Both the position numbers and the translations under genes were made by a program. From Flavipsychrobacter sp. (GTDB lineage: Bacteria; Bacteroidota; Bacteroidia; Chitinophagales; Chitinophagaceae), in NCBI GenBank assembly GCA_031292525.1, contig JARLGY010000045.1, positions 124,001 through 188,000 on the forward strand: a stretch of DNA of 64,000 nucleotides, read 5' to 3'. The notes beneath the pieces were generated by a model, which saw nothing but the letters and a program-made list of their open reading frames with translations, was not told the origin of the DNA and made no database searches. Below, piece by piece: positions 51,795 to 59,913 of this stretch (positions within the stretch are counted from its first letter, which is position 1; each line of letters begins with the position of its first letter).

Positions 51795-52436
51795 ATGAAA
51801 TCTATATCTTATTGCTTTCTTTTAATGGTGTGCTTAATAAGTGCGATAACTGCGCAAGTTAAAACTAGCCCAATCAAGAAAACATCTACAAATCTCACGG
51901 ATAGTAAAGGAGTACGTATAGGATTATGGTGGATTACGACTCCTGAGCGTATGGGAGAAGATGGATTTACAGAATTCGGCCATTATGATAACGGTAGTAA
52001 AACAGGACGTTGGTATAAAATGGATGGCGAAAATAATTTGGTATCCATTGAAAGTTATAAGGACAATGTACTGAACGGCGAATCAAAATACTTTGAAAAA
52101 GGCAAACTTACCTGTATTGGCCACTACCGAGGAATAAATGAGCGCAATAAATTTGATACCATTGTTGTGGTGAATCCTCAAAATGGCTACGAATTTATAA
52201 AAGCGCTCCCAGCTGAAAATTCGACTCAAAGACACGGCTCATGGAAATATTATGACCCGCAAACGGGTAAATTGGTAAAGGAAGAGGAATACCAGGTGGA
52301 CAACCTTATTTATCATAAAGACTATATTGCTGCTGGTATAGATAGCATGGCCTACCAAAACTACATTAAAAAACTGCCACACAATAGGCGCATTAAAACC
52401 AAGCCCAGCAAAAGCCTTAGTTACCTTAATAATTGA
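51795..52436 (+). CDS. Exported MORN/YwqK-like repeat protein
   Basis: Start 51795 (MKSISYCFLLMVCLISAITAQ) gives a signal peptide; the frame upstream adds ten unneeded residues. The 213-residue protein contains MORN-variant repeats: GHYDNGSKTGRWYKMDGENNLVSIESYKDNVLNGESKYFEKGKLTCIGHY and later HGSWKYYDPQTGKLVKEEEY. Such repeats make an extended beta-sheet; in Bacteroidota they are called YwqK-type, named for an antitoxin in Bacillus, but no toxin gene is near. Function unknown. Confidence 0.75.
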   Translation: MKSISYCFLLMVCLISAITAQVKTSPIKKTSTNLTDSKGVRIGLWWITTPERMGEDGFTEFGHYDNGSKTGRWYKMDGENNLVSIESYKDNVLNGESKYFEKGKLTCIGHYRGINERNKFDTIVVVNPQNGYEFIKALPAENSTQRHGSWKYYDPQTGKLVKEEEYQVDNLIYHKDYIAAGIDSMAYQNYIKKLPHNRRIKTKPSKSLSYLNN

Positions 52437-52468
52437 TAGCCACACTGTCTCACTGCATTCCTTATTTC

Positions 52469-52966
52469 ATGCTTTCTATTAAAATCGCCTCTACCGATGA
52501 TATAAATGACATCATCAGTCTGAATTTGAAAATTTGGCCGCAGACCTATTCGCATATTCTACATGAAGATCAGATAGCCTATATGCTACAGTTGATGTAT
52601 AGCCCTGAAGCCCTGAAAAAGCAAATAGACAGCGGGCATACATTTATCATTTGTACGGATGAAAATGAGGAGCAAGTAGGCTTTGCCTCTTTCGCAAAGA
52701 TTGAAGATGATGTTTATAAACTACATAAAATATATATTCTACCTTTCAAACAGGGGATGGGTATTGGGCAGTTTATGTTGCATTATATAACCGAGTCGTT
52801 ACGAGGAAAAGCTGCTAAATATCTTGAGCTGAATGTAAACATACATAACCAACAAGCTCAACAATTTTATAAGAAAACGGGGTTCATATTATACAGGGAA
52901 GAAGATATAGACATAGGTAATGGGTATTACATGAACGACTACGTGCTTCGCAAATCCTTACTATAG
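52469..52966 (+). CDS. GNAT family N-acetyltransferase
   Basis: Start 52469 (MLSIKIASTDDINDIISL) is the usual GNAT beginning; the frame from 52433 overlaps the previous stop. The 165-residue protein has the acetyl-CoA motif A, LHKIYILPFKQGMGIGQFMLHYI (Q-x-x-G-x-G/A type), and motif B LELNVNIHNQQAQQFYKKTGFIL. Acceptor unknown. It probably shares a transcript with the upstream MORN-like gene (32 bases apart). Its 3' end overlaps the convergent LpxR gene by six bases. Confidence 0.9.
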   Translation: MLSIKIASTDDINDIISLNLKIWPQTYSHILHEDQIAYMLQLMYSPEALKKQIDSGHTFIICTDENEEQVGFASFAKIEDDVYKLHKIYILPFKQGMGIGQFMLHYITESLRGKAAKYLELNVNIHNQQAQQFYKKTGFILYREEDIDIGNGYYMNDYVLRKSLL

Positions 52967-53923
52967 TCTAAATGCTATTTCTATACCACCCCACCGGTGG
53001 TCTGCCCCACCCTTAAACTCACTGCTTAAAAAGGTTTGGAAATACTCTACATATAAACTGTGGTAATTGAATACAAAACCAAAACGGTTTTCTACCACGA
53101 CTCTTTGAATATTACTTGCAGATATTGTGTAGGGACTAGTATGGTTAAAAACGCCGCCCTGCATAGTAGCATCATAACCAATAGCAAATGCATCTGCATG
53201 ACCGTAGGCATATATATGTGCCCCCTTACGGCTCAGAATATCTGCACTAAAAGGATTATCAAAAATACCGGCCATTGCTGTAATGCCTACTCCTGCTTTG
53301 TCGCTTAGGGTACCGGCTCTCGCCATTCCGTCAGCATCAAGCGAGAAATATTTGGGTATTGCCATTAGTTGCTTTTCATATCCTGCTTCGTAGTTCAATA
53401 CTGCATCATTATGTATTTGGTTGGGCCAGCCATGGGGCGGTAAATCATGCAAAGCATGGTGTATACCTGTTTGCATTTCTGCTCCAAATGCAGTCTGTCC
53501 CAATACCCCAGTACTTAATATAGATGAAAATCGTTGTTTGTTTTCAGGATCTGTTTCTATACAAAACGTTTTTAAGAATAATGCAGCGGTAAAAGGGCGA
53601 TCTCCATAGAGTATTTTCGTGGGGCTGATATTAGTGGGAGTATAAGCATCATGCTCTACAGTTATACCATAGCGCTTATAGCTGTAACCGGGATCTATAA
53701 GTAGTTTTGACAATGGAAATTTTCTTACCCACGGGGCCACCAGTTCCAGGTTTATTCCTTGAGTGTAATAGATGTCTGCTTGTGTAAAAAAATCATTTTC
53801 ATAAATAATACGGAAGTAACTATCTGCATTTATGTTTTTATAAGACTGTGTATTGTCGATAGCCTGTGCGAAAACAAATGAAGGAAAAGAGAGCCAAATC
53901 GCGACGCTGTATATTATTTTCAT
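52961..53923 (-). CDS. LpxR-like lipid A deacylase family outer membrane protein
   Basis: The 320-residue protein has a signal peptide (MKIIYSVAIWLSFPSFVFA-QA) and the LpxR/DUF2219 hallmarks: IIYENDFFTQADIYYTQGINLELVAPW near the N-terminus with the conserved Asn-Asp, YGITVEHDAYTP, and alternating outer-membrane strands ending in an aromatic-poor LSSEFKGGADHRWGGIEIAFRL with terminal Arg-Leu. LpxR removes the 3'-acyloxyacyl group of lipid A at the outer membrane in Salmonella. Activity here is inferred from family. Monocistronic. Confidence 0.83.
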   Translation of the reverse strand: MKIIYSVAIWLSFPSFVFAQAIDNTQSYKNINADSYFRIIYENDFFTQADIYYTQGINLELVAPWVRKFPLSKLLIDPGYSYKRYGITVEHDAYTPTNISPTKILYGDRPFTAALFLKTFCIETDPENKQRFSSILSTGVLGQTAFGAEMQTGIHHALHDLPPHGWPNQIHNDAVLNYEAGYEKQLMAIPKYFSLDADGMARAGTLSDKAGVGITAMAGIFDNPFSADILSRKGAHIYAYGHADAFAIGYDATMQGGVFNHTSPYTISASNIQRVVVENRFGFVFNYHSLYVEYFQTFLSSEFKGGADHRWGGIEIAFRL

Positions 53924-53951
53924 AATGTGGTTACTTTTTTTCTAAAAATTA

Positions 53952-53981
53952 TTGTCAACTAAAAAATTGTTATTACCTTTG
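53952..53981 (+). promoter_or_regulatory. Canonical Bacteroidota promoter of SRP RNA
   Basis: TTG (53952) and TACCTTTG (53974-53981) are exactly 19 bases apart, the -33/-7 consensus for the primary sigma factor of this phylum. It points at the SRP RNA. Confidence 0.85.
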
Positions 53982-53983
53982 CC

Positions 53984-54087
53984 GCCCTGGCAAGTCTTAT
54001 ACGGCCAGCTCCTGCTGAATCCCCCAGGACAGGAATGTAGCAAGGGCGAGCGGTTGTAGCGGTGCGATGTAAGTAACTTGCCAGTTT
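53984..54087 (+). ncRNA. ffs: Signal recognition particle RNA, small bacterial type
   Basis: The ends CTGGCAAG (53987) and CTTGCCAG (54077) pair, and the middle holds the SRP domain IV hairpin with CCTGCTGAATCCCCCAGGACAGGAATGTAGCAAGGG-like sequence (54011-54046), which binds Ffh and FtsY. Size (about 100 bases), a perfect promoter 5 bases upstream and a T-tract at the 3' end agree. The exact ends are estimates. Confidence 0.9.
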
Positions 54088-54120
54088 TTAACTGCTTTTA
54101 TGTTACTCACAATAGAATAT

Positions 54121-54160
54121 ACGGTTCTTTAAGGTTAATAGCTTTAAAGAACCGTTTTAG
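54121..54160 (+). terminator. Terminator downstream of SRP RNA
   Basis: Stem ACGGTTCTTTAA / TTTAAAGAACCGT followed by TTTTAGTTTT, 35 bases past the SRP RNA. Confidence 0.75.
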
Positions 54161-54246
54161 TTTTCAGCTATACTTTAGCTTTTATATCTTCGCTTATCAA
54201 TCTTGTCTAAACAGTTCGTAACAAACAATTAAACACACATACTAAT

Positions 54247-54900
54247 ATGAAATTTTTCATTGATACTGCCAATCTTGCCCAGATAAAAGAAGCAAACGAC
54301 TTGGGGATTCTCGATGGTGTGACCACCAACCCTACCCTTATGGCAAAGGAAGGAATAAAAGGACACGATGCTATAACCAACCATTACAAAACCATTTGCG
54401 AAATGGTAGATGGTCCTGTAAGCGCCGAGGTGCTGGGTATTGAATTTGAAGATATTATAGAAGAAGGCAAGAAGCTTGCAGCAATACATAAAAACATAGT
54501 AGTTAAGGTGCCCATGATAAAGGATGGCATCAAAGCCATTAAGTGGTTTACAGATAATGGTATCAGAACTAATTGTACGCTTGTATTTTCAGCAGGCCAA
54601 GCAATATTGGCAGCAAAAGCCGGCGCTACCTTTGTATCTCCCTTTATTGGCCGTATAGATGATGGAAGTTGGGATGGTGTTCAGCTTGTAGAGCAAATCG
54701 TGAATATCTATAACACACAGGGTTTTATGACTGAAGTACTTGCTGCGTCTATACGCAACCCGTTACATATTGTACGTTGCGCTGAGGCTGGTGCAGATGT
54801 ATGCACTTGTCCATTAAGCTCTATCCTGGGGTTGCTAAAGCATCCACTTACAGACTTAGGATTAGCACAATTTCTCAACGATGCAAAATCTATGCAATAG
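54247..54900 (+). CDS. Fructose-6-phosphate aldolase/transaldolase (short TalB-like class)
   Basis: The 217-residue protein matches the small transaldolase/FSA family. It starts MKFFIDTANLAQIKEANDLGILDGVTTNPTLMAKEG, has the Schiff-base Lys in NIVVKVPM, and has NCTLVFSAGQAILAAKAGATFVSPFIGRIDD. It either transfers dihydroxyacetone in the pentose phosphate pathway or cleaves fructose 6-phosphate; the two activities are hard to tell apart by sequence and annotation varies. Cytoplasmic and monocistronic, with a strong terminator. Confidence 0.94.
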   Translation: MKFFIDTANLAQIKEANDLGILDGVTTNPTLMAKEGIKGHDAITNHYKTICEMVDGPVSAEVLGIEFEDIIEEGKKLAAIHKNIVVKVPMIKDGIKAIKWFTDNGIRTNCTLVFSAGQAILAAKAGATFVSPFIGRIDDGSWDGVQLVEQIVNIYNTQGFMTEVLAASIRNPLHIVRCAEAGADVCTCPLSSILGLLKHPLTDLGLAQFLNDAKSMQ

Positions 54901-54907
54901 TTCTTTT

Positions 54908-54937
54908 ATCCTGCCACATTCTGGCAGGATTTTTTTT
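54908..54937 (+). terminator. Intrinsic terminator
   Basis: Stem ATCCTGCCA / TGGCAGGAT with loop CATTC, then eight T. Confidence 0.92.
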
Positions 54938-55005
54938 GACAATACAAATGACAATTGACGTTTTATTTAAGACAAAGATCGTAACTTTATGAAAATTGTG
55001 AAGAC

Positions 55006-55434
55006 ATGGCACAGAAAGAGTATAAAATAAACGACCAGTCACCGACTACAGTTACAGAATCAGATACAGTGTATCTTATTGATACCATGCGCAAAGGCAT
55101 TCCATTCAATACCTTTAATAAGATAGCCGAAGCAAGCCCTTTTGGCCTTGATGAATGGTCGGGATTTCTTCATTTATCAGAACGCACTATACAACGCTAT
55201 AAGAAAGAGAAGAAAGCATTTGATCCTATACATTCTGAAAAAATACTTGAAATAACTTTACTCTTCAACAAGGGTATAGCTGTATTCGGAGAAGAAGCAA
55301 AATTTAATACCTGGCTCAATAGCAATAACATAGCATTGGGCAATATAAAACCCAAAGAATTATTAGATAGCACTTTCGGCATCAACCTGCTGCGCGATGA
55401 ATTAACCCGGATAGAATACGGCATTCTGGTATGA
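55006..55434 (+). CDS. Xre/MbcA/ParS-type antitoxin of a RES toxin-antitoxin pair
   Basis: The 142-residue protein has an N-terminal Xre-like helical part (about 25-75: MRKGIPFNTFNKIAEASPFGLDEWSGFLHLSERTIQRYKKEKKAFDPIHSEKILEI) and the C-terminal MbcA/ParS/DUF2384 domain (FGEEAKFNTWLNSNNIALGNIKPKELLDSTFGINLLRDELTRIEYGI). That domain covers the toxin active site in known structures. It lies directly before the RES gene, overlapping it by four bases, the standard order. It probably also represses its own promoter. Confidence 0.92.
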   Translation: MAQKEYKINDQSPTTVTESDTVYLIDTMRKGIPFNTFNKIAEASPFGLDEWSGFLHLSERTIQRYKKEKKAFDPIHSEKILEITLLFNKGIAVFGEEAKFNTWLNSNNIALGNIKPKELLDSTFGINLLRDELTRIEYGILV

Positions 55435-55895
55435 TAGTTTACCGATTATGCATGGGTATCCATAAAGATGATCTATCTGGCAAAGGTGCAGAGCTAGCAG
55501 GCGGTAGATGGAATAATAAAGGGAAGCCTATGCTTTATACTTCTTCATCAAGGGCACTCTGTACCGCCGAGGTGGCAGTGCATTTACCCCTTGGCATTGT
55601 ACCTTCCAATTACTATATGGTAAGTATACAACTTCCTGAAAAAGCACCTATGCACGAAGTTCATTTAGATGATCTGCCCACATTCTGGAAAACTTTTTCT
55701 GCGCAGGCATTCACCAGGAAGCTTGGTGATAATTTTCTGCAAACTAATACTGCACTAATACTAAAAGCCCCATCCGCTGTTGTGCATGGCGACTATAATT
55801 ACCTCATCAATCCATTGCATAAAGACGCAAAAAAAATAAAGATTGCTTCATCACAGCTATTTGAGTTTGATGAAAGATTATTCAAACGAGACTAA
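55431..55895 (+). CDS. RES domain toxin (NAD+-degrading)
   Basis: The 154-residue protein shows the RES pattern: VYRLCMGIHKDDLSGKGAELAGGRWNNKG (Arg and GGRWN), MLYTSSSRALCTAEVAVHL with the conserved Tyr and Glu, and a late Ser in QTNTALILKAPSAVV and NYLINPLH. RES toxins resemble ADP-ribosyltransferases and deplete NAD+ when freed from the antitoxin. Start is fixed by the ATGA overlap with the antitoxin gene. The pair may act in phage defence or plasmid-like stabilisation, but no other mobile gene is adjacent. Confidence 0.92.
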   Translation: MIVYRLCMGIHKDDLSGKGAELAGGRWNNKGKPMLYTSSSRALCTAEVAVHLPLGIVPSNYYMVSIQLPEKAPMHEVHLDDLPTFWKTFSAQAFTRKLGDNFLQTNTALILKAPSAVVHGDYNYLINPLHKDAKKIKIASSQLFEFDERLFKRD

Positions 55896-55905
55896 AACAA
55901 CAACA

Positions 55906-56703
55906 ATGCAAAGCAATAAGGAAGTAAGATTTGCCGTACTTATAGATGCAGATAATGTACCCTATGCAAATGTAAAAAGTATGATGGAGGAAATAGCCAA
56001 GTATGGTACTCCTACCTTCAAACGTATTTATGGCGATTGGACCAAACCTACAGTAAGTGGGTGGAAATCTGTTTTACTCCAAAATGCTATAACGCCTATA
56101 CAGCAATATAGTTACACCACGGGTAAAAATGCCACCGACTCTGCCATGATCATTGATGCCATGGATATCCTCTATTCCGAAAAAGTTGGTGGTTTCTGCA
56201 TCATTTCAAGCGATAGTGATTTTACCCGACTGGCCTTACGATTGCGTGAAGCCGGCATGCAGGTGATTGGTATGGGACAAAAGAAAACACCATCTCCATT
56301 TATAGCTGCCTGCGATAAATTTATTTATATAGAAATATTAAACCAACCCCTAGCAGAAACTGTTACTGAAGATAAAAAGGACGAAGAATACTCTGAGACA
56401 ATAGAGACGATCCAAAGCATCGACAAAACATTGATCAATCTCATTTCCTCAACCATAACCGACCTTGCAGACGAAGAAGGTTGGGCTTTCCTTGGGGAGG
56501 TTGGAAACCTCATCCTGAAAAAACAACCGGCCTTTGACCCACGTAACTACGGCTATAAAAAACTTGGGCAACTCATTAAATCTATAAAGAATTTTGAAAT
56601 AGATGAGCGCCAGGCAGAAAAAGCAAATATCAAGCACGTATATGTGCGCTTAAATCCGCTTATGGCAACACCAGCTAAAAACAGAAAGCTAAACAAGAAG
56701 TAA
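55906..56703 (+). CDS. NYN (LabA/DUF88) domain protein with C-terminal OST-HTH/LOTUS-like domain
   Basis: Start 55906 (MQSNKEVRFAVLIDADNVPYAN) lies 10 bases after the RES stop; the longer frame runs inside that gene. The 265-residue protein has a PIN-like NYN domain with acidic residues AVLIDADN, ATDSAMIIDAMDILY and CIISSDSDFTRLALRL, then an OST-HTH/LOTUS-type domain (about 185-255: WAFLGEVGNLILKKQPAFDPRNYGYKKLGQLIKSI). NYN domains are predicted RNases and LOTUS domains bind RNA. Its closeness to the RES/Xre pair suggests one transcript. Confidence 0.9.
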   Translation: MQSNKEVRFAVLIDADNVPYANVKSMMEEIAKYGTPTFKRIYGDWTKPTVSGWKSVLLQNAITPIQQYSYTTGKNATDSAMIIDAMDILYSEKVGGFCIISSDSDFTRLALRLREAGMQVIGMGQKKTPSPFIAACDKFIYIEILNQPLAETVTEDKKDEEYSETIETIQSIDKTLINLISSTITDLADEEGWAFLGEVGNLILKKQPAFDPRNYGYKKLGQLIKSIKNFEIDERQAEKANIKHVYVRLNPLMATPAKNRKLNKK

Positions 56704-56780
56704 TCTTGTTCTATGTGTCGAATTAATATTTTAGTCTTATTGCTAAACATATATTACTTTAACTTCGCAAAAATTTTTCT

Positions 56781-57833
56781 ATGAATTGGAACATGGCTGG
56801 TATGATGGAGGAATTAATATCCACATCGCAAAAACTTGCAAAGGGATATGAAACACTTGAAAGCATAACAGATGTAGATGTTGCCGTTACCCCTAAAGAT
56901 TTAGTATGGCAGCGCGACAAGGTGAAACTGTACCATTATAAGAGGGAAACCCCCGCGAAATGTACAACGCCTGTGCTTGTTTCTTTTGCTATGCTCAATC
57001 GCCATGACGTACTGGATCTGCAGCAAGACCGCAGCCTCATGAAAAAATTATTGGATGAAGGTTTAGACATATATATAATGGACTGGGGGTACCCCAACCA
57101 AAGTGACAAGTATCTAACCATGGAAGATTACATAGATGGTTACATGAATGACGCTGTGGATTTTATTAGGAAGGCTAATAAAGTGGATAAAATACACAAA
57201 ATGGGTATTTGCCAGGCTGGCACATATTCTATGATCTATGCTTCACTCTATCCGGAAAAACTAAAATCGCTTACTACATATGTAGCTCCTTATGACTTTT
57301 CAACTAATAGTTGCATGGTGTTTAGATGGACAAAATATATAGATGTTGATGCGATGGTAGATAGCATGGGTACTATATCAGGCGAAACCATAGACAGTTC
57401 GTTTGGGATGATGAAACCAAGTATGAACATTTCAAAATATCTGAATATTATTGACTCTCTTGAAGATAAAAGTAAAGTAATGAACTTCCTGCGTATGGAA
57501 CATTGGAAGAGCGATCTTCCTTCTATGCCTGGTGAAATGTATCGTAAATACATAAAAGATCTCTTCCAGGGCAATAAGTTGATTAAAGGTGAGATGGAAC
57601 TAGGCGGTAGGAAGATAGACCTTAAAAAAATGACCGTACCTTTCCTGAACATATATGCTACGGAAGATAACATTATACCCAACGAAAGCACTAGGGCTGT
57701 AATGGATGTTATAGGCTCTAAAGACAAGCAGGAATATGCATTTCCGGGCGGCCATATAGGCGTATTTGTTGGGGGAAAATCACAAAAAGAATTAGGCCCT
57801 GCTGTTGCCAAATGGGTAATTGCAAGATGCTAA
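56781..57833 (+). CDS. phaC: Class III poly(R)-hydroxyalkanoate synthase subunit PhaC
   Basis: The 350-residue protein has the class III length and the lipase-like box MGICQAG with nucleophilic Cys144 in place of Ser, DWGYP in the oxyanion region, Asp in YATEDNIIPNES and His in PGGHIGVFVGG. It polymerises hydroxyacyl-CoA into storage polyester. Class III enzymes need a PhaE partner, which is usually adjacent; none is visible within the window, nor are phaA, phaB or a phasin. A palindromic terminator follows. Confidence 0.9.
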   Translation: MNWNMAGMMEELISTSQKLAKGYETLESITDVDVAVTPKDLVWQRDKVKLYHYKRETPAKCTTPVLVSFAMLNRHDVLDLQQDRSLMKKLLDEGLDIYIMDWGYPNQSDKYLTMEDYIDGYMNDAVDFIRKANKVDKIHKMGICQAGTYSMIYASLYPEKLKSLTTYVAPYDFSTNSCMVFRWTKYIDVDAMVDSMGTISGETIDSSFGMMKPSMNISKYLNIIDSLEDKSKVMNFLRMEHWKSDLPSMPGEMYRKYIKDLFQGNKLIKGEMELGGRKIDLKKMTVPFLNIYATEDNIIPNESTRAVMDVIGSKDKQEYAFPGGHIGVFVGGKSQKELGPAVAKWVIARC

Positions 57834-57862
57834 AATGCAATGTATAAAATGTACTAAAAGCG

Positions 57863-57888
57863 AAAGGTGCACTAATTAGTGCACCTTT
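57863..57888 (+). terminator. Palindromic terminator after phaC
   Basis: A 26-bp perfect palindrome with core GGTGCACTAATTAGTGCACC, flanked by AAA and TTT, 29 bases past the phaC stop. Confidence 0.8.
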
Positions 57889-57948
57889 TCGTAATCACAC
57901 ACACAACTTTGTTTTCATAGTGAAAGGAAGATGTCTTACTTTCTGTTT

Positions 57949-58011
57949 TCAGATTAACGGCATCCCTTTCAGGATGTAATATTTTTTCATGGCGTTAGGA
58001 TCAACTCCCAT
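57949..58011 (-). pseudogene. Possible 20-codon coding remnant
   Basis: On the minus strand ATG 58011 to TGA encodes MGVDPNAMKKYYILKGMPLI. The composition looks like a real protein C-terminus rather than random translation, but no longer frame continues upstream. The 350-base gap 57834-58183 otherwise holds only the phaC terminator. May be a remnant of a lost gene or a short peptide gene. Confidence 0.2.
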
Positions 58012-58183
58012 TTACCTTATAAAAGATTCGTTCCAAGATCTAAGTAAAATATTCTATCAAGACTATATTTTTTCAAGTCATTAATTATCAATTATTTAAA
58101 GGAAGTGAGTTAATACAATTTTCATCTCCTTTGACAGTTGAATTGTAGAAATTGATACACAAAATGCCTCAATTACCCATTCT

Positions 58184-58606
58184 TTATTTTCCTTCCAGGT
58201 AACCTTTAAGGTTTGTGCCAATAATTTGCGTCCAACCTGCTTCAAAACTTTGTCTTGCAAAATCTCGTTCTGCTGGAAAGCTTTCAAGGCCAGCGTGTGT
58301 AAGTTTTATCCTGGTCTTACCCCCTTCATCAAATAACTCAAAAGTAACCACAGAACTCCCTGGATAACCTTTGTAACTCCAAGTGTGGGATAATTTTCTT
58401 CCCAATATTACTTCTGTTATTTGGCACAAATGCACATATTGTTTCTCTTTAGATCCGCCTACAAATTCAAATTCAAAACCCACATCGGGTTTAAATTCTT
58501 TAAGATCAAAATACCATTCCTTCATCTTGTCTTTGTCAGTAATAGCCTGCCATACTTTTTCAACAGGTGAATCATATACGCGTTCAATTATAAAGGGTGC
58601 ACTCAT
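58184..58606 (-). CDS. SRPBCC (AHSA1/START-like) domain protein
   Basis: The 140-residue protein has the AHSA1 pattern: IIERVYDSPVEKVWQAITDKDKMKEWY at the N-terminus, SHTWSYKGYPGSSVVTFELFDEGGKTRIKLTHAGLESFP, and the closing FEAGWTQIIGTNLKGYLEG. The fold makes a hydrophobic ligand cavity. It follows an ArsR-type regulator gene 35 bases upstream; ArsR-SRPBCC pairs are very common, and the two are probably coregulated from the operator-flanked promoter. Ligand unknown. Confidence 0.92.
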   Translation of the reverse strand: MSAPFIIERVYDSPVEKVWQAITDKDKMKEWYFDLKEFKPDVGFEFEFVGGSKEKQYVHLCQITEVILGRKLSHTWSYKGYPGSSVVTFELFDEGGKTRIKLTHAGLESFPAERDFARQSFEAGWTQIIGTNLKGYLEGK

Positions 58607-58641
58607 TTTTTTTTGTTTTTAGTGATTAAGAATTATTGGTG

Positions 58642-58953
58642 TCATTTTTCTTCTTTTTTAAGGAATACCTCAAGAGCATCCAGCTTCGCTGTCCAGAATA
58701 TTCGGTATTGTTCTGCCCAGTCTGTCACGTTTTGTAATGCACTTAAGTTGGGGTAACAGTGTCTTTCGCGCCCTTGTTGTTTTATTATTATCAAACCACA
58801 TTCGGTTAATATCCTAACATGCTTTGAAATTGCGGGTCGGCTTACATCAAAATGATCTGCTACATTATTAAGCGATAAAGATTCCTGTGCCAGTAAGGCG
58901 ATTATCTTTCTTCTTGTAGGATCTGCAATTGCCTGGAAAACATCACGCCTCAT
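58642..58953 (-). CDS. ArsR-type winged-helix transcriptional regulator
   Basis: The 103-residue protein has MRRDVFQAIADPTRRKIIALL, the HTH LSLNNVADHFDVSRPAISKHVRIL with recognition helix SRPAISKHV, and the wing GLIIIKQQGRERHCYP. No metal-binding Cys cluster of ArsR/SmtB type is present, so it belongs to the metal-independent group that accompanies SRPBCC proteins. An inverted repeat around its own -7 box indicates autorepression. Confidence 0.94.
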   Translation of the reverse strand: MRRDVFQAIADPTRRKIIALLAQESLSLNNVADHFDVSRPAISKHVRILTECGLIIIKQQGRERHCYPNLSALQNVTDWAEQYRIFWTAKLDALEVFLKKEEK

Positions 58954-58960
58954 AATATAA

Positions 58961-59003
58961 AACCGTTTGGTTACAAATATAATGAAACCAAACGGTTACG
59001 CAA
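58961..59003 (-). promoter_or_regulatory. Promoter with flanking operator for ArsR/SRPBCC operon
   Basis: Arms AACCGTTTGGTT (58961-58972) and AACCAAACGGTT (58986-58997) are a perfect 12-bp inverted repeat. Between them, on the minus strand, lies the -7 box TATATTTG (58974-58981), and TTG (59001-59003) stands exactly 19 bases upstream as the -33 box. A dimer on the arms would block RNA polymerase. Confidence 0.85.
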
Positions 59004-59055
59004 TTTTTTTTATTCTTTTATTCTTCTTGCAACATGGTTACCTTTACTCACTGTT

Positions 59056-59913
59056 ATGATAAAAGCTGATCTTGCCTACCCTACTCACTATATCAAACTT
59101 TCAAACAATTGTGATGTAGCCTATATAGACGAAGGTATTGGAGATAAAACACTTCTTTTTGTACATGGATTGGCCACTTATGGTCTAAGTTGGAAAAAGA
59201 ATATAGACTTTTTAAAAAAATACTACCGGTGTATAGCTATCGACCTCCCGGGAAATGGCTTATCTAGCAGAGGAAATTTCCCTTATAGCATGAATTTTTT
59301 TGCAGGAATTATTTATGACTTCATCATAAAGGCCGGTTTAAATAATGTTTATCTTATAGGACATTCAATGGGTGCCCAGATCGTTCTTACGACCCTTATA
59401 AATGCAGGAGATTGCGCTGATGGACTAGTATTATGTGCTCCTGCTGGTTTTGAGAAATTTACCAGCATGGAAAAATCTATTTATCACGGCACAGTCCAGT
59501 TCTTCGACTTTTTCTCTACTGAAGAAAACAGCTTACGCAAAACTATACGCACCAGTTTTTATCAGTCCCCCTCACAGGGAGATGATATGATAGACGATCT
59601 GGTCTCTATAATGAAAAAACATCCCAACAGCCAGTACAAGCCCATGATTGAAGCTTGTATTGCAGGTATGCTGAATGAGCCTGTATTTGATAAATTGCAT
59701 CTTATAAACCAAAGAACGTTAGTACTATTTGGTGAACGGGATGCATTGATCCCCAACAAGCTAGTACACCCTACTACAACCCGGCAAATAGCTGAAGCAG
59801 GTACCCGGCAAATGCTGCATGCCACACTAGAAATGCTGCCCCAATGTGGTCATTTCTTACAGATAGAAAAAGCGGCTGAAGTAAACCATATCATACATCG
59901 TTTTATAAACTAA
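59056..59913 (+). CDS. Alpha/beta hydrolase
   Basis: The 285-residue protein has LLFVHGLATYGLSWKKN (oxyanion His-Gly), IDLPGNGLSSRG, the nucleophile elbow GHSMGAQIVL, acid in LFGERDALIPN and catalytic His in QCGHFLQIEKA. It resembles the large epoxide hydrolase/lipase-like group. No signal peptide. Divergent from the ArsR operon, though its start is about 50 bases from the operator and it could share control. Substrate unknown. The last four bases overlap the convergent PPK2 gene. Confidence 0.9.
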   Translation: MIKADLAYPTHYIKLSNNCDVAYIDEGIGDKTLLFVHGLATYGLSWKKNIDFLKKYYRCIAIDLPGNGLSSRGNFPYSMNFFAGIIYDFIIKAGLNNVYLIGHSMGAQIVLTTLINAGDCADGLVLCAPAGFEKFTSMEKSIYHGTVQFFDFFSTEENSLRKTIRTSFYQSPSQGDDMIDDLVSIMKKHPNSQYKPMIEACIAGMLNEPVFDKLHLINQRTLVLFGERDALIPNKLVHPTTTRQIAEAGTRQMLHATLEMLPQCGHFLQIEKAAEVNHIIHRFIN

